This document shows, in pieces, positions 17,611-25,861 of a DNA stretch of 34,866 bases. The translations under genes were made by a program, and so were the position numbers. The stretch is from Pirellulales bacterium (GTDB lineage Bacteria; Planctomycetota; Planctomycetia; Pirellulales; Thermoguttaceae). Below the pieces are notes generated by a model. The model was not told where the DNA came from, ran no database searches, and saw only the letters and a list, made by a program, of their open reading frames with translations. The stretch covers positions 1 through 34,866 of the forward strand of contig JABWBD010000131.1 of the NCBI GenBank assembly GCA_013360685.1. The letters run 5' to 3'. Positions within the stretch are counted from its first letter, which is position 1. Every line of letters starts with the position of its first letter.

Positions 17611-18290
17611 GGTGTTTCTCCTGGGGTGGAAGGCGGAATTCTGGGCAAGTACGCCGGCGGGAGCCCCGTGGCCGAGTACTCGTCGAGGATGCGCTTCAGC
17701 AGCGGCGGCAGTTTCTGGTCGCCACGCGATTGGGCGGACTTCGGCTGTTCCGGACCGTCCTGGCCGGCAGGTGGCTTCTCGTCGGTCGTCACGGGCGCGT
17801 CGCGTTCGAAGAGCAGTCGCTGGCCGTCGGCGTTGGCCTGGCGATCCAGCGGATACAGGGGCGAGAGAATGGTGCCGCTGTGCGGATCGACCAGATCGAC
17901 GCGGCGGAGGTTCCAGCGGGCGTACCGCACCGAGACCTTGCGGAAGTGACGACAGCGCCCCGGGATCTCGAAACGCACGCCATCCAGCGAGATCGTCCCA
18001 TCGCTTTGGCGCTGCGTTCTGGAAACCTGCATGCGAAAGGCGTCGCGAAGGGCGTCCGAGGAAGGGCTGGGCCGCAGCACGTTGCAGGCCTGAGCGAGAC
18101 GTTCCACGGGCGAACAGCCGATCTCGCGGTGCCGCCTGCGGTTGTACTCGACTTCCAGCCACGCCTGGGCAGCTTCGTTGAGGAACTCCAGCGTCAGTTC
18201 CGGCACGCCGTCGAGCATCCCCATCAGGTGTCCTTCGAGGGTCGCCCAGAAGCACTCCTGCTTGCCGTTTACGTGACCCGTCCATTGCAC
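17607..18290 (-). pseudogene. C-terminal half of a DDE (Mu/IS481-type) transposase
   Basis: The 227-residue frame begins abruptly with HVNGKQECFWATLEGHL, the region around the third catalytic acidic residue of rve-type integrase cores, followed by LTLEFLNEAAQAWLEVEYN and RRRHREIGCSPVERL. The C-terminal part is a Mu-transposase-like beta barrel (about residues 90-150, DGTISLDGVRFEIPGRCRHF). The N-terminal DNA-binding domain and first two catalytic aspartates are missing: the sequence above 18290 is unrelated. The apparent ATG at 18290 is simply the first available codon after the break. The enzyme is therefore inactive, a relic of an insertion that has lost its left end. Confidence 0.8.
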
Positions 18291-18322
18291 CCGATCTGCG
18301 CGATGGGGAACAATCCTTTCAA

Positions 18323-18772
18323 GTGATCCATCCCTTTCATCCGCTCTACCAGCGAAAGTTTCGCCTGGTCACCTATCGGTTCAATTGGGGCGAAGACCGC
18401 GTTTATTTTCACGGCGAAGACGGACGGCTGGCGTCCTTGCCCGCGGCCTGGAGCAGCGCGGTTCCGCCCGATCCGTTTGTGGTGGTGGCCAACGGGCCAT
18501 CGGCCTTTCGAGTTCAGGATCTGACAGAGTTGGCCTCGCTGCTGAAACAACTCGATGAGGACTCCGGTGGTTCGACGCACCTGGGGGCCCCATGTTTTTT
18601 CCCGTCCGGGAGTCGAACGGGTATCACTTCATTGTTGCAAGTGCCTGAAATTCGTCACTTCCTGGGGTTTTTCCTATTGGAGTTGAATGTGGTTGTCCAT
18701 CTGAAGCAAGACTTCGCACAACTCCAAGCAGTGCGGCGTTCAAAGCGAGGTGGCGATTTTCACTGCTTGTGA
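18323..18772 (+). CDS. DUF5372-like transposon-associated protein, C-terminus possibly degenerate
   Basis: From GTG 18323 the frame reads IHPFHPLYQRKFRLVTYRF, NWGEDRVYFHGEDGRLASLPA and DPFVVVANGPSAFRVQDLTE, which matches small DUF5372-type proteins commonly found next to transposases and integrases; their function is unknown. The recognisable part ends near residue 80 (about 18565). The remaining 65 or so residues look unrelated and probably come from reading on into non-coding DNA after loss of the natural stop. It points away from the transposase relic. It may be a remnant and not an active gene. Confidence 0.55.
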   Translation: MIHPFHPLYQRKFRLVTYRFNWGEDRVYFHGEDGRLASLPAAWSSAVPPDPFVVVANGPSAFRVQDLTELASLLKQLDEDSGGSTHLGAPCFFPSGSRTGITSLLQVPEIRHFLGFFLLELNVVVHLKQDFAQLQAVRRSKRGGDFHCL

Positions 18773-18871
18773 TTGTGATTGTGGCAGCTCTCGCGCCGGT
18801 GGAAGGTCCGTCCAATCACAGGCAGCGATGGCACACCGGCGACCGGATGTCTCGGAATCATGTAAAGTCGT
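18591..18871. other. gene-free spacer of lower GC
   Basis: This stretch has lower GC than its neighbours and no coding frame I can support. It contains a small tandem of TGTGAT units near 18769-18783. It lies between the transposon scar and the end of the MttB-family gene, so it may be leftover insertion DNA. Confidence 0.4.
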
Positions 18872-20353
18872 TCAAGGTTTCAGGTCCAAGGCGGCCTCTT
18901 TGACGATCTCGTCAATCGCGGCTTCTTGTTCGGTGTTCAAGGGCGGGTCACTTTCCGCCGCGAGCAACTCGCGGGCCCTTGCGGCGGCGCGTCTTTCAAA
19001 ACGCTCCCGATCCAGGCTGTCGGCCGCGCCCCAAGAAAGACATTCGAAAAACGGCGAGAGCAGCTCTTCGCTGCGATAGTGTCGGGCTGTGTGGTCGTGG
19101 TCGTAGGCGCGGCCGTTGATGCCCATCTGCTCGATGACCTCTAGCGCGAGCGTCTCGTCGTTGACCTCGATGCCCCGGACGGCACGGCGCACGTAGCGAG
19201 CAATCTCATTGTCGATGACCAGTTGGAGCGGCGAGAACGTAACGGCATTCTCCAAATGCCCGACGGTGCCGAAGCCGATGGCGCCCGCCATCACCGCGGA
19301 ATACATCGAGATCGCCTTCTCGACTCCAACCTGGGTCCCGGCCACACATGCATCAGTCTTGCCGCCGTGAATGCCCGAGGGGCAGCCGTAATACTCGGAC
19401 ACCATTTGCACGCGCGCCGCGAGCAATGCGGCGCGCTCCGCGCCCGCATAACGGAAATGCATCGAGCGCATGTCGCAGTACCCCGGCGTCAGATCCAAAG
19501 TCATCGTGGCGCATGGATCCACCGCAAATCCCAGCACCAGGCCCCCCAGCGTTTCGGCCACGCCGAGCGACAGCATGGCCGCGGCAGTGATCGGCGCCGT
19601 CGCGCCGCCGTTGGGCATGGTGTCGAGACTCTGGGGCAGACCGAGTTCAAGATGGGCCAGCATCACGTCGGCCATCACGGCGTCGATGCACAGCGGTGTG
19701 CGCGCTTCGGCATAGCCGACCAGGATCGGGTCGCGCCGATGCGCTTCGCGACCGCCGGCCACGATCTCCCCGATCCGCGCAATGTAGCCGACATGCTCGC
19801 GGCGGAATGTCTCGATTCCGCCGAGTTTCCGCGTAGCTTTGACCAGTTCCGCCGCCATCACGACAGGCCGGACGTGCACGGGCACCTCCTGCGCAGCGCA
19901 CGGCAGTCCGGTATAGGCGATCTGATCGAGCCGGTCGGCCAGCTTCAGCGACTGCCGGACATCCTCGAGCGTGGCTTGCCGCCGCCGCCCGTCGAGGTCG
20001 CAGATGAAGACGCAGAACCCACCGGCGCTGACGGTAAAATCATCGTGGACGCGAAATGGTTGGGATTCCAGTCGCACTTGCGAATACCGGACCGACATCC
20101 GCAGGGGTCGCCGTCCCGGGGTCTGAAAGTTTTGCCGCATCCGGCTTACGGCGGCTTCGACCACTTCGGGCGGGAACTTCACGGTCCGCCGATCCATGTC
20201 CACCCGGCAACCGGCCGCCCGCAAGTATTCCAACGCTTCCAGGTGATCCACCCACATTCCCGTCCGTTCGAGAATCCGCAGCGCGGACCGATGAATCGTG
20301 TCCATCTCGTCGCGGCCCAGATACCGGATTGGTTCCATGGAGGATGTCTTCAT
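18872..20353 (-). CDS. trimethylamine methyltransferase (MttB) family protein, non-pyrrolysine
   Basis: The 493-residue protein matches MttB length. Recognisable segments include the N-terminal RILERTGMWVDHLEALEYL, the middle LPQSLDTMPNGGATAPITAA and the C-terminal AISMYSAVMAGAIGFGTVGHLENA. True MttB carries pyrrolysine at an in-frame amber codon. Here the frame is uninterrupted, so it belongs to the larger non-pyrrolysine branch, whose studied members (for example MtgB) move a methyl group from glycine betaine or related quaternary amines to a corrinoid protein. The substrate here is unknown. No corrinoid protein gene is nearby, but a DUF1638/hydantoinase fusion lies 6 kb away. The start ATG overlaps the stop of an MFS remnant by four bases, so it was once translated behind a transporter. 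Confidence 0.88.
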   Translation of the reverse strand: MKTSSMEPIRYLGRDEMDTIHRSALRILERTGMWVDHLEALEYLRAAGCRVDMDRRTVKFPPEVVEAAVSRMRQNFQTPGRRPLRMSVRYSQVRLESQPFRVHDDFTVSAGGFCVFICDLDGRRRQATLEDVRQSLKLADRLDQIAYTGLPCAAQEVPVHVRPVVMAAELVKATRKLGGIETFRREHVGYIARIGEIVAGGREAHRRDPILVGYAEARTPLCIDAVMADVMLAHLELGLPQSLDTMPNGGATAPITAAAMLSLGVAETLGGLVLGFAVDPCATMTLDLTPGYCDMRSMHFRYAGAERAALLAARVQMVSEYYGCPSGIHGGKTDACVAGTQVGVEKAISMYSAVMAGAIGFGTVGHLENAVTFSPLQLVIDNEIARYVRRAVRGIEVNDETLALEVIEQMGINGRAYDHDHTARHYRSEELLSPFFECLSWGAADSLDRERFERRAAARARELLAAESDPPLNTEQEAAIDEIVKEAALDLKP

Positions 20354-20502
20354 GACGCACCATTCAGCGGCTGCAGCTTGGGAATCAGGAGCTGCGCCGC
20401 GAGCAATGCCGCCAACGGCAACACTCCGGCGACGACAAAGATCGGCCTATTCAAGAACTTGTCGGCCACCGTTCCGATGATCCAAGTCAACGCGATTCCA
20501 AC
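20350..20502 (-). pseudogene. C-terminal remnant of an MFS transporter
   Basis: Between an in-frame TGA (20505-20503) and TGA 20352-20350, the minus strand encodes about 50 residues: LTWIIGTVADKFLNRPIFV then VAGVLPLAALLAAQLLIPKL and a short tail. This is the last transmembrane helix and preceding loop of a major facilitator transporter of the hexuronate or sialate type. The rest is absent. Its stop overlaps the MttB-family ATG (ATGA), showing the former operon. Upstream DNA (20506-20700) contains only a repeat, so a deletion removed the transporter and probably the original promoter. Confidence 0.62.
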
Positions 20503-20590
20503 TCAGCCCGCAGGTGCTGGCGCCAGACGCCGCTGCCGACCACAGCTCGCCCTGCGCACTGACTCATCTCCCCTTAGACAAGCGGCAGAA

Positions 20591-20628
20591 AATGACTTAC
20601 CCGTAGCCGAAGTCGTGAGACTTCCTTT
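20591..20628 (+). repeat. 38-base interspersed repeat, copy 1
   Basis: The core CGTAGCCGAAGTCGTGAGAC is flanked by AATGAC on the left and TTCCTTT on the right. A second full copy, in the opposite orientation, is at 32360-32397, with two differences seen, and a partial copy lies beside that one. It sits in the gap left by the lost transporter. Confidence 0.85.
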
Positions 20629-20711
20629 CCCCTGGCTCATCGTCTTTCCTTTCCTCGTGCTTGATACCCACGAATCCGCCAGATTCCCATTCTCCACCGC
20701 GGCCGCTCCGG

Positions 20712-20740
20712 GTGTCAATGGGACGAAGAAGTGGTATCAT
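20712..20740 (+). promoter_or_regulatory. extended -10 promoter of the beta-helix gene
   Basis: GTGTCA (20712-20717, four of six matches to the -35 consensus) lies 17 bases before TATCAT (20735-20740), which is preceded by TGG as an extended -10. The start codon follows 58 bases later. Confidence 0.6.
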
Positions 20741-20798
20741 AACCTCGTCGAATTGGCACGAACGACAAGTTAAGACCTCCTCCCTTGGAGACGCCCCC

Positions 20799-23525
20799 AT
20801 GCGATCGGCTCTCATTCGACTACTTTGCCTGTATTTAGCGCTGGGATGCTTGCGGCAGACCTTCGCAGCCCAGGAAACCGTTCTCTACGTTGCGGCCGGA
20901 GGCAATGACGCCTGGTCGGGCACGCTGCCCGAGGCGAATGCGGCTGGAGCGGATGGACCGCTCGCCTCGGTCGATCAGGCACTCACGATGCTGCGGCGGC
21001 TCCGGAAGGAAGGCAAGCTCCCGGGAGCGGCCACGGTGCGGATACGAGGCATCCATCGGCTGGACCGGCCCTTGGTTCTGACTCCCGAAGACTCGGGGAC
21101 CGCCGAGGCGCCAGTGACGATCACGGCGTATGCGGGCGAAAAGCCGGTCCTCTCGGGCGGGCGGGTGATTTCAGGTTGGCGGAAGCACAACGGTCGGCTC
21201 TGGACGGCCGATGTGCCGGAGGCGAAAACGGGATCCTGGTGCTTCCGGCAACTCTTCGTCAACGGCCGACGGGCCTGCCGGGCGCGCACGCCCAACAAGG
21301 GCTACCTGCACGTGGAATCGCTGGTCGACGACAAGCCGGGCGCGCCGTGGAACGAGGGTGTTGACCGGTTCCGGTTCAAACCCGGCGACATTCGTGCGTG
21401 GAACGATCTGAACAACGTCGAGGTGGTCGTGTTCCATTCGTGGAATACATCGCGGGTGAGGATCCAGTCGGTCGATGAAAGCAACCGGACGGTCGTTTTC
21501 ACCGGGCCGACCGTCTTCCGTCCACTGAGTTGGGACCCAGATCAACGGTATTATGTCGAGAACTGCCGGGAGGCGCTCGACTCGCCGGGGGAATGGTTTC
21601 TCGACCGGGCATCCGGGCGTCTCTATTACTGGCCGCAAGCGGAAGACGACATGGCCAAGGCCGAGGTCGTTGCGCCGGTGCTCGGTGAACTCCTGCGGTT
21701 TGAAGGAGATGCCGATGCGGGGCGACCCGTGGTGTACGTCCACGTTGCCGATCTTTCGTTCCAGCACTCCGACTGGGAGCTTCCGGCGGCCGGGTATGGC
21801 GATCCGCAGGCTGCCGTGACCGTGCCCGCGGCGGTGACGGCCGACGGGGCGAGGCACTGCGCGATCCAGCGGTGCGAGATCGCGCACGCGGGAACGTACG
21901 GCCTGTGGTTTCGCCACGGCTGCAAGGACAACCAGATCATTGAGAACCAGATTCACGACCTGGGGGCAGGCGGCATCCGTCTCGGAGAGCCGACGATGGC
22001 CGCGACGGACGAAGCCGAGTCGAGCCGCAATCTCGTCTCCAACAATTACATCCACGACGGCGGCCAAGTTTATGCGGGGGCCGTCGGGTTCTGGCTGGCC
22101 CAGAGCAGTCGCAACACGATCTCGCACAACGAGATCCACAGCTTCGACTACTCGGGCATGTCGATCGGCTGGAACTGGAGCGACGCCCCGACGCGGACCC
22201 TCCATAATCGGATCGAGCACAACCACGTTCATCACGTCGTCCGCGGCGTGCTCAGCGACGCGGGAGGCATTTACACACTCGGAACACAGACCGGCACGGT
22301 GGTCCGCGGCAACATCTTTCACGACATCTTTCCCTACATGGGCAAGCCGGCCATGGCATGGGGGATCTATTTCGACCAGGGAAGCAACGGGCTGTTGGTG
22401 GAGAAGAACCTGGTCTACAACACGCTCAACGGCGGCATCATGAACACCGGCAACCCCGGCAACACGGTCCGCAACAACATCTTCGCCCACAGCGCCTGGC
22501 ATGCGGCGTGGCGGTATCAGTTCCAGAAGGAGCCGGCCACGGTCGTCGAGCGCAACCTCTTCTACCTCGCGCAGGGCGAGTTGTTTTATCGCGACGGCGG
22601 GCAATCGGATTTTCAGTCGCGGTGGAACCACAATCTCTACTGGCGGACCGACGGGGAGCCGCTCATGTTCTACAGCAACCGGTTTGCCGAGTGGCAGGCA
22701 AAAGGCGCCGACCGGGACGGGGTCGTGGCCGATCCTCGCTTCGTCGACGCGGACCGTTACGATTTCCGCCTCCAGCCCGATTCGCCCGCGCTGCAATTGG
22801 GGTTCGAGCCGATCGACTTGAGCCATTGCGGGCTGATCGGGCGAGCCGAGTGGGTCAACTTGCCGAAGCAGGCGGTGTTTGCGCCCACGGTGCTGCCGCC
22901 CGCGCCGGCGCCGCCCGCGCCGGTGACGGTCGACGATGGTTTTGAGGATCTGCCGCCGGGCAGCCCGCCGGGACGCGCAGTGGTTCTGGTGGAGGGGCGA
23001 GGCGACGCTATTTCGGTGAGCGAAGTAACGGCCGCCGGAGGAAAGAAAAGCTTGAAGCTCCAGGATGCGCCCGGGCTACAGCACCGATTCAATCCGCATC
23101 TTTACTACCAGCCGCACTTCCGCACGGGGACCGCCGTGCTGAGCTTTGATGTGCGGTTGGAGGCCGGCGCTATGCTGGCGCACGAGTGGCGCGACGACGG
23201 GCAGCCCTACCGAGTCGGCCCATCACTTGAGATCGCCGCGGATGGGAAACTGCGCGCCGCGGGAGCGGCCGTGGGTGACGTGCCGATCGGCACCTGGGTG
23301 CACTTTGAGATTACAAGCCGGCTAGGGCAAGATGCGCCGGGCACGTACAGCCTGAGCGTGGCGGCTCCTCGCCGACCGGTCTTGAAGATGGATGACCTTC
23401 GCTGCGGCTCGGAGGACTTCCAACAGATCGAGTGGCTGGGGTTTGTCAGCCTGGCGGATGCGGAGACGGCGATCTATTTGGACAATATCAAGCTTGAATT
23501 GAGGGCGAACAACGCGGGGAAGTAG
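20799..23525 (+). CDS. secreted right-handed beta-helix protein, GH141-like
   Basis: The 908-residue protein starts at ATG 20799, after a signal-peptide stretch (LIRLLCLYLALGCLRQTFA). Residues about 27-120 (YVAAGGNDAWSGTL, TITAYAGEKPVLSGG) are the characteristic entry to secreted parallel beta-helix polysaccharide enzymes. The helix occupies about residues 330-620, with repeated N-x-I-H-D type rungs such as NQIIENQIHDLGAGGIRLG and NKLVYNTLNGGIMN-like coils. From about 755 to 905 there is a LamG-like or jelly-roll domain (DGFEDLPPGSPPGRAVVLVE). The layout resembles GH141 and related fucosidase or xylanase families; catalytic residues cannot be named by eye. It would act outside the cytoplasm on a complex glycan. 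It has its own promoter. Confidence 0.8.
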   Translation: MRSALIRLLCLYLALGCLRQTFAAQETVLYVAAGGNDAWSGTLPEANAAGADGPLASVDQALTMLRRLRKEGKLPGAATVRIRGIHRLDRPLVLTPEDSGTAEAPVTITAYAGEKPVLSGGRVISGWRKHNGRLWTADVPEAKTGSWCFRQLFVNGRRACRARTPNKGYLHVESLVDDKPGAPWNEGVDRFRFKPGDIRAWNDLNNVEVVVFHSWNTSRVRIQSVDESNRTVVFTGPTVFRPLSWDPDQRYYVENCREALDSPGEWFLDRASGRLYYWPQAEDDMAKAEVVAPVLGELLRFEGDADAGRPVVYVHVADLSFQHSDWELPAAGYGDPQAAVTVPAAVTADGARHCAIQRCEIAHAGTYGLWFRHGCKDNQIIENQIHDLGAGGIRLGEPTMAATDEAESSRNLVSNNYIHDGGQVYAGAVGFWLAQSSRNTISHNEIHSFDYSGMSIGWNWSDAPTRTLHNRIEHNHVHHVVRGVLSDAGGIYTLGTQTGTVVRGNIFHDIFPYMGKPAMAWGIYFDQGSNGLLVEKNLVYNTLNGGIMNTGNPGNTVRNNIFAHSAWHAAWRYQFQKEPATVVERNLFYLAQGELFYRDGGQSDFQSRWNHNLYWRTDGEPLMFYSNRFAEWQAKGADRDGVVADPRFVDADRYDFRLQPDSPALQLGFEPIDLSHCGLIGRAEWVNLPKQAVFAPTVLPPAPAPPAPVTVDDGFEDLPPGSPPGRAVVLVEGRGDAISVSEVTAAGGKKSLKLQDAPGLQHRFNPHLYYQPHFRTGTAVLSFDVRLEAGAMLAHEWRDDGQPYRVGPSLEIAADGKLRAAGAAVGDVPIGTWVHFEITSRLGQDAPGTYSLSVAAPRRPVLKMDDLRCGSEDFQQIEWLGFVSLADAETAIYLDNIKLELRANNAGK

Positions 23526-23751
23526 CGCGGCGTTGCCCGGGAATCGATGGCGTTATTATGCCGACAAGGAACATCAGCATACGAACCCGAAGCGCAAGCG
23601 AGAGGCTCCTGTTTGACTTCGATTCCGTGTTGAGCAACCTTCTTGCTGGTGTAATACAAAGGACCCACGGATGGCAGCGCCGAACCAAGGATAAGGATTG
23701 AAGCGGAGCAAGAGACGGATTCCTCGGAGGTCGTAACAGAGTCTCAAAGCG

Positions 23752-23788
23752 CCCTCACCCCCGGGCCCCTCTCCCGAAGCGGGAGAGG
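23752..23788 (+). repeat. dispersed CCCTCACCCCC repeat with hairpin
   Basis: CCCTCACCCCCGGGCCCC leads into a perfect 9-bp stem, CCTCTCCCG (23768-23776) and CGGGAGAGG (23780-23788), with loop AAG. Its first half matches the repeat inside the GH2 gene. It lies just beyond the 3' end of the minus-strand thioredoxin gene and might stop its transcript, although no T run follows. The rest of 23526-23806 holds no gene I can support. Confidence 0.65.
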
Positions 23789-23806
23789 AGAGCCTTGGAG
23801 TTCCCC

Positions 23807-24424
23807 TCAACGGCGGAGAAGGTCGAGCAACTGCAGCTTGCTGGCCAGACCGACGTGTTCGGCAACGACTTCGCCGTTCTTGAAGACCTTGACGCTCGGG
23901 ATCGAATCGACACCGTAGCGCGCGGCCAGCCGCGGACTGTGATCGACGTTGACCTTGACGACCTTGGCGTCCGGGGTGTCGCGTGCGAGCTCCTCGAGCG
24001 TCGGCGCGAGTCTCTGACACGGTCCGCACCAATCGGCATAGAAGTCGACCAGGACCGGGACGTTGGACCCCAGAACCTCGCGGCTGAAAGTGTCCTCATT
24101 GGCATGTTGGACCTTGCCGGAATGCTGACGGACGGTAGCCATGGTTTCTTCGTCTCCTGTTCTGTTTGCCTGACTGAGAGAAATCGTTCCCATCCGCGCC
24201 GGTTCCACGAACTCGGCGGTGGAGGAGGTTTCGGATACGAGCAGTTCCACGATGGGCGGTTCGGCCGCGGCCGATTCGTCAACCGTGCGGCTGTCCATTT
24301 GGGCAAGCTGGTTGGACGAGGAACAGCCGAGCGGGGCTGTGCCCGCAATGGCCAACCCGACCAACGCGAGCAGCCCCGCCGGGGGGAACATGTTCTGCTT
24401 CCTGCGAAAAAAACCGTGTGTCAT
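23807..24424 (-). CDS. thioredoxin-domain lipoprotein
   Basis: The 205-residue frame has an N-terminal signal (AGLLALVGLAIAGTAPLGC) with C34 as a possible lipidation site, a linker of about 60 residues, and a complete thioredoxin domain from about residue 96. The active site is WCGPC (C133 and C136), and SIPSVKVFKNGE contains the cis-proline loop. It would reduce or exchange disulfides at the membrane outer face. An internal ATG at 24142 (MATVRQHSGKV) would make a normal-sized cytoplasmic thioredoxin of 111 residues, and AGGAGA lies ten bases before it. Either or both starts may be used. The gene faces the beta-helix gene and ends close to a repeat hairpin. Confidence 0.85.
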   Translation of the reverse strand: MTHGFFRRKQNMFPPAGLLALVGLAIAGTAPLGCSSSNQLAQMDSRTVDESAAAEPPIVELLVSETSSTAEFVEPARMGTISLSQANRTGDEETMATVRQHSGKVQHANEDTFSREVLGSNVPVLVDFYADWCGPCQRLAPTLEELARDTPDAKVVKVNVDHSPRLAARYGVDSIPSVKVFKNGEVVAEHVGLASKLQLLDLLRR

Positions 24425-24578
24425 GAAAGGCTCCTTGCCAGTTCGGTTGCGGCTGCCACAATTCAGCCGCTACAGGACTGATGCGGACGGGCAGGCGGAG
24501 GTTACACGCGGTCTTGGATGGGATTTGGCCGCAGGAATAGGGAAGAACAATAGGAGTGGACTAGAGGCACTGCACTCG

Positions 24579-24776
24579 GTGCAGTTCGTAACTGCAAACG
24601 GAAAAAGGCTCGCGGTGATGGACGCGGACGATTGGGAAGCGCTGGTCGAGTGGCTGGAAACGTTTGAAGATCGGCAGATTGTTCGAGAGGCCACGGAAGA
24701 TCTCAAGGCAGGCGGCGGCAGTCGCGAACGTGCCGGATGGGAGCAATGGAAGACGGCTGCTGGAGAGATCCAGTGA
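24579..24776 (+). CDS. small Phd/YefM antitoxin-like protein
   Basis: The frame covering VQFVTANGKRLAVMDADDWE, then ALVEWLETFEDRQIVREATED and GWEQWKTAAGEIQ resembles short prevent-host-death (Phd/YefM) antitoxins, which repress their own operon and neutralise a toxin. GTG 24579 is taken as the start because the similarity begins there; AGGAG at 24552-24556 is too distant to be its ribosome site, so a start a few codons earlier is possible. The stop overlaps the GTG of the decayed DUF4338 gene by four bases (GTGA). No RelE- or PIN-type toxin follows. It is about 65 residues, typical for the family. Confidence 0.5.
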   Translation: MQFVTANGKRLAVMDADDWEALVEWLETFEDRQIVREATEDLKAGGGSRERAGWEQWKTAAGEIQ

Positions 24777-25633
24777 GCCAATAGGGACGGTCCTTCAGCA
24801 GCGAAGAGATCCAACAACTCCGCCAGTTGATCGCGGCATCGCCGCATGCCAGCCGTGCCGCGATCTCGCGAGAGGTGTGCCGCTTGTTGGATTGGCGCCA
24901 GCCGGATGGTGGACTGAAACAGATGAGTTGTCGTGTGGCCTTACTGCGGATGCAGGAGGATGGCCTGTTGACGTTGCCGCCGCCGCGTAACGGCAACTGC
25001 AACGGTCGGCCCATCGTGTCCCGCACGGCTGCCGCCGAGCCGCAACCGTGGCAGGAGTTCTCCTTGTCCGACTTGGGCCCCTTGCGGCTGGAGATCGTTT
25101 CGCCGGGTGAGTCGCGGTTGTGGAATGAGTATCTCGACCGCTACCATTACTTGAGGTATGCGCCGTTGGCGGGAGCCCAATTGTGTTATTGGGCCTATGC
25201 GGACCAGCGGCTACTGGCCTTGTTCAGCTACGGGGCTGCCGCTTGGCGGTTGGCGTCCCGGGACCGCTGGATCGGTTGGGACGATGCGCAACGACAAGCC
25301 AACTTGTGCCACGTGGTGGGGCAAGCGCGGTTCTTGATCCTGCCCTGGATTGGTTGCCGCCACTTGGCTTCCAAGCTGCTTCCGCTGTCGGCCGGTCAAC
25401 TGCCGAGGGATTGGGAGCAGCGTTATGGGATTCGGCCATGGTTATTGGAGAGTTTTGTCGACGTCAGCCACTTCCGGTGGGGTGGCATGCTACCTGGCCG
25501 CGAATTAGATCGACGTGGGCCAAACGCAGGGGTGGGGCAAGAAGGACCGCCATAGCCGCAACTGCCTCCCCGAAAGCAGATCTACCTCTACCCGCTCCAC
25601 CGCAACTGCTGGGAGCGGCTCGGCACCGAATAA
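24773..25633 (+). pseudogene. decayed DUF4338 (Druantia DruA-like) gene
   Basis: Starting at GTG 24773 the translation is VSQ, then an in-frame TAG (24782-24784), then GRSFSSEEIQQLRQLIAASP and a long intact stretch to about 25475. That stretch holds the DUF4338 hallmarks YLRYAPLAGAQLCYWAYAD and RPWLLESFVDVSHFR. Then the frame shifts. In another frame come CYLAAN, a TAG (25506-25508) where Trp is expected, and IDVGQTQGWGKKDRHS. A second shift near 25570 leads into KQIYLYPLHRNCWERL and TAA at 25631. Two nonsense codons and two shifts make it non-functional. DruA is a component of Druantia phage defence, but solitary DUF4338 genes are also common in mobile or multi-copy contexts, and no druB-druE genes are near. 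Confidence 0.8.
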
Positions 25634-25706
25634 TCTCGCAACGGGGCCAGCGAACGTTTGTTGAGATGTTGCGTTAAGTCCTTGTCTAGCAGGAACTTGT
25701 GGAAGG

Positions 25707-25779
25707 TGGAGACGAACGGGCTCGAACCGTCAACCCCCGGCTTGCAAAGCCGGTGCTCTCCCAATTGAGCTACGTCCCC
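25707..25779 (-). tRNA. tRNA-Ala (TGC anticodon)
   Basis: The minus strand begins GGGGACGTAGCTCAATTGG and ends CGTCTCCA, with a seven-base acceptor stem that contains the G3-U70 pair that marks alanine tRNA. The anticodon loop CTTTGCAAG gives TGC, and the T arm has GTTCGAG. No CCA is encoded. Confidence 0.95.
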
Positions 25780-25783
25780 ACAC

Positions 25784-25809
25784 AAAAGAGGGTGCCCAAG
25801 AGGACACCC
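25784..25809 (-). terminator. hairpin with short T run between the two tRNAs
   Basis: On the minus strand GGGTG (25809-25805) pairs with CACCC (25794-25790), with a further CC/GG pair inside and loop TCTT; TCTTTTG follows. It may be a weak terminator or an RNA-processing signal between tRNA-Ile and tRNA-Ala. Confidence 0.4.
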
Positions 25810-25861
25810 ACCAGCATTGCGGCCAACGAACCGACCGCATTCTTGAAGCACTGATTTTCAG

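Larger units (their letters stand above)
17315..18590. mobile_element. decayed transposon: truncated transposase, broken ATPase and DUF5372-like gene
   Basis: Three gene remnants typical of two-gene DDE transposons lie together. A transposase without its first half and an ATPase that is frameshifted and truncated are on the minus strand. A DUF5372-like gene is on the plus strand facing away. No terminal inverted repeats or target duplication could be identified by eye, so the limits are those of recognisable coding similarity. The element separates the GH2 gene from the MttB-family gene. Confidence 0.7.

Noticed and set aside
18624-18815. Minus-strand 63-codon frame in the spacer after the transposon scar
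   Set aside because: No recognisable similarity, no ribosome site, and the DNA looks like degraded insertion sequence.
19223-20773. Plus-strand frame of 516 codons opposite the MttB-family gene
   Set aside because: Shadow frame rich in His, Arg and Gly with no family motif; its end includes the interspersed repeat.
24773-25633. A functional Druantia defence system
   Set aside because: The DruA-like gene has two stops and two frameshifts and no druB-druE genes are nearby.
25659-25681. Twenty bases (TGAGATGTTGCGTTAAGTCC) close to a conserved 16S rRNA segment next to the tRNAs
   Set aside because: The match is short, recalled from memory, and lies on the strand opposite to the tRNAs. Flanking sequence does not continue as 16S, so no rRNA is called.
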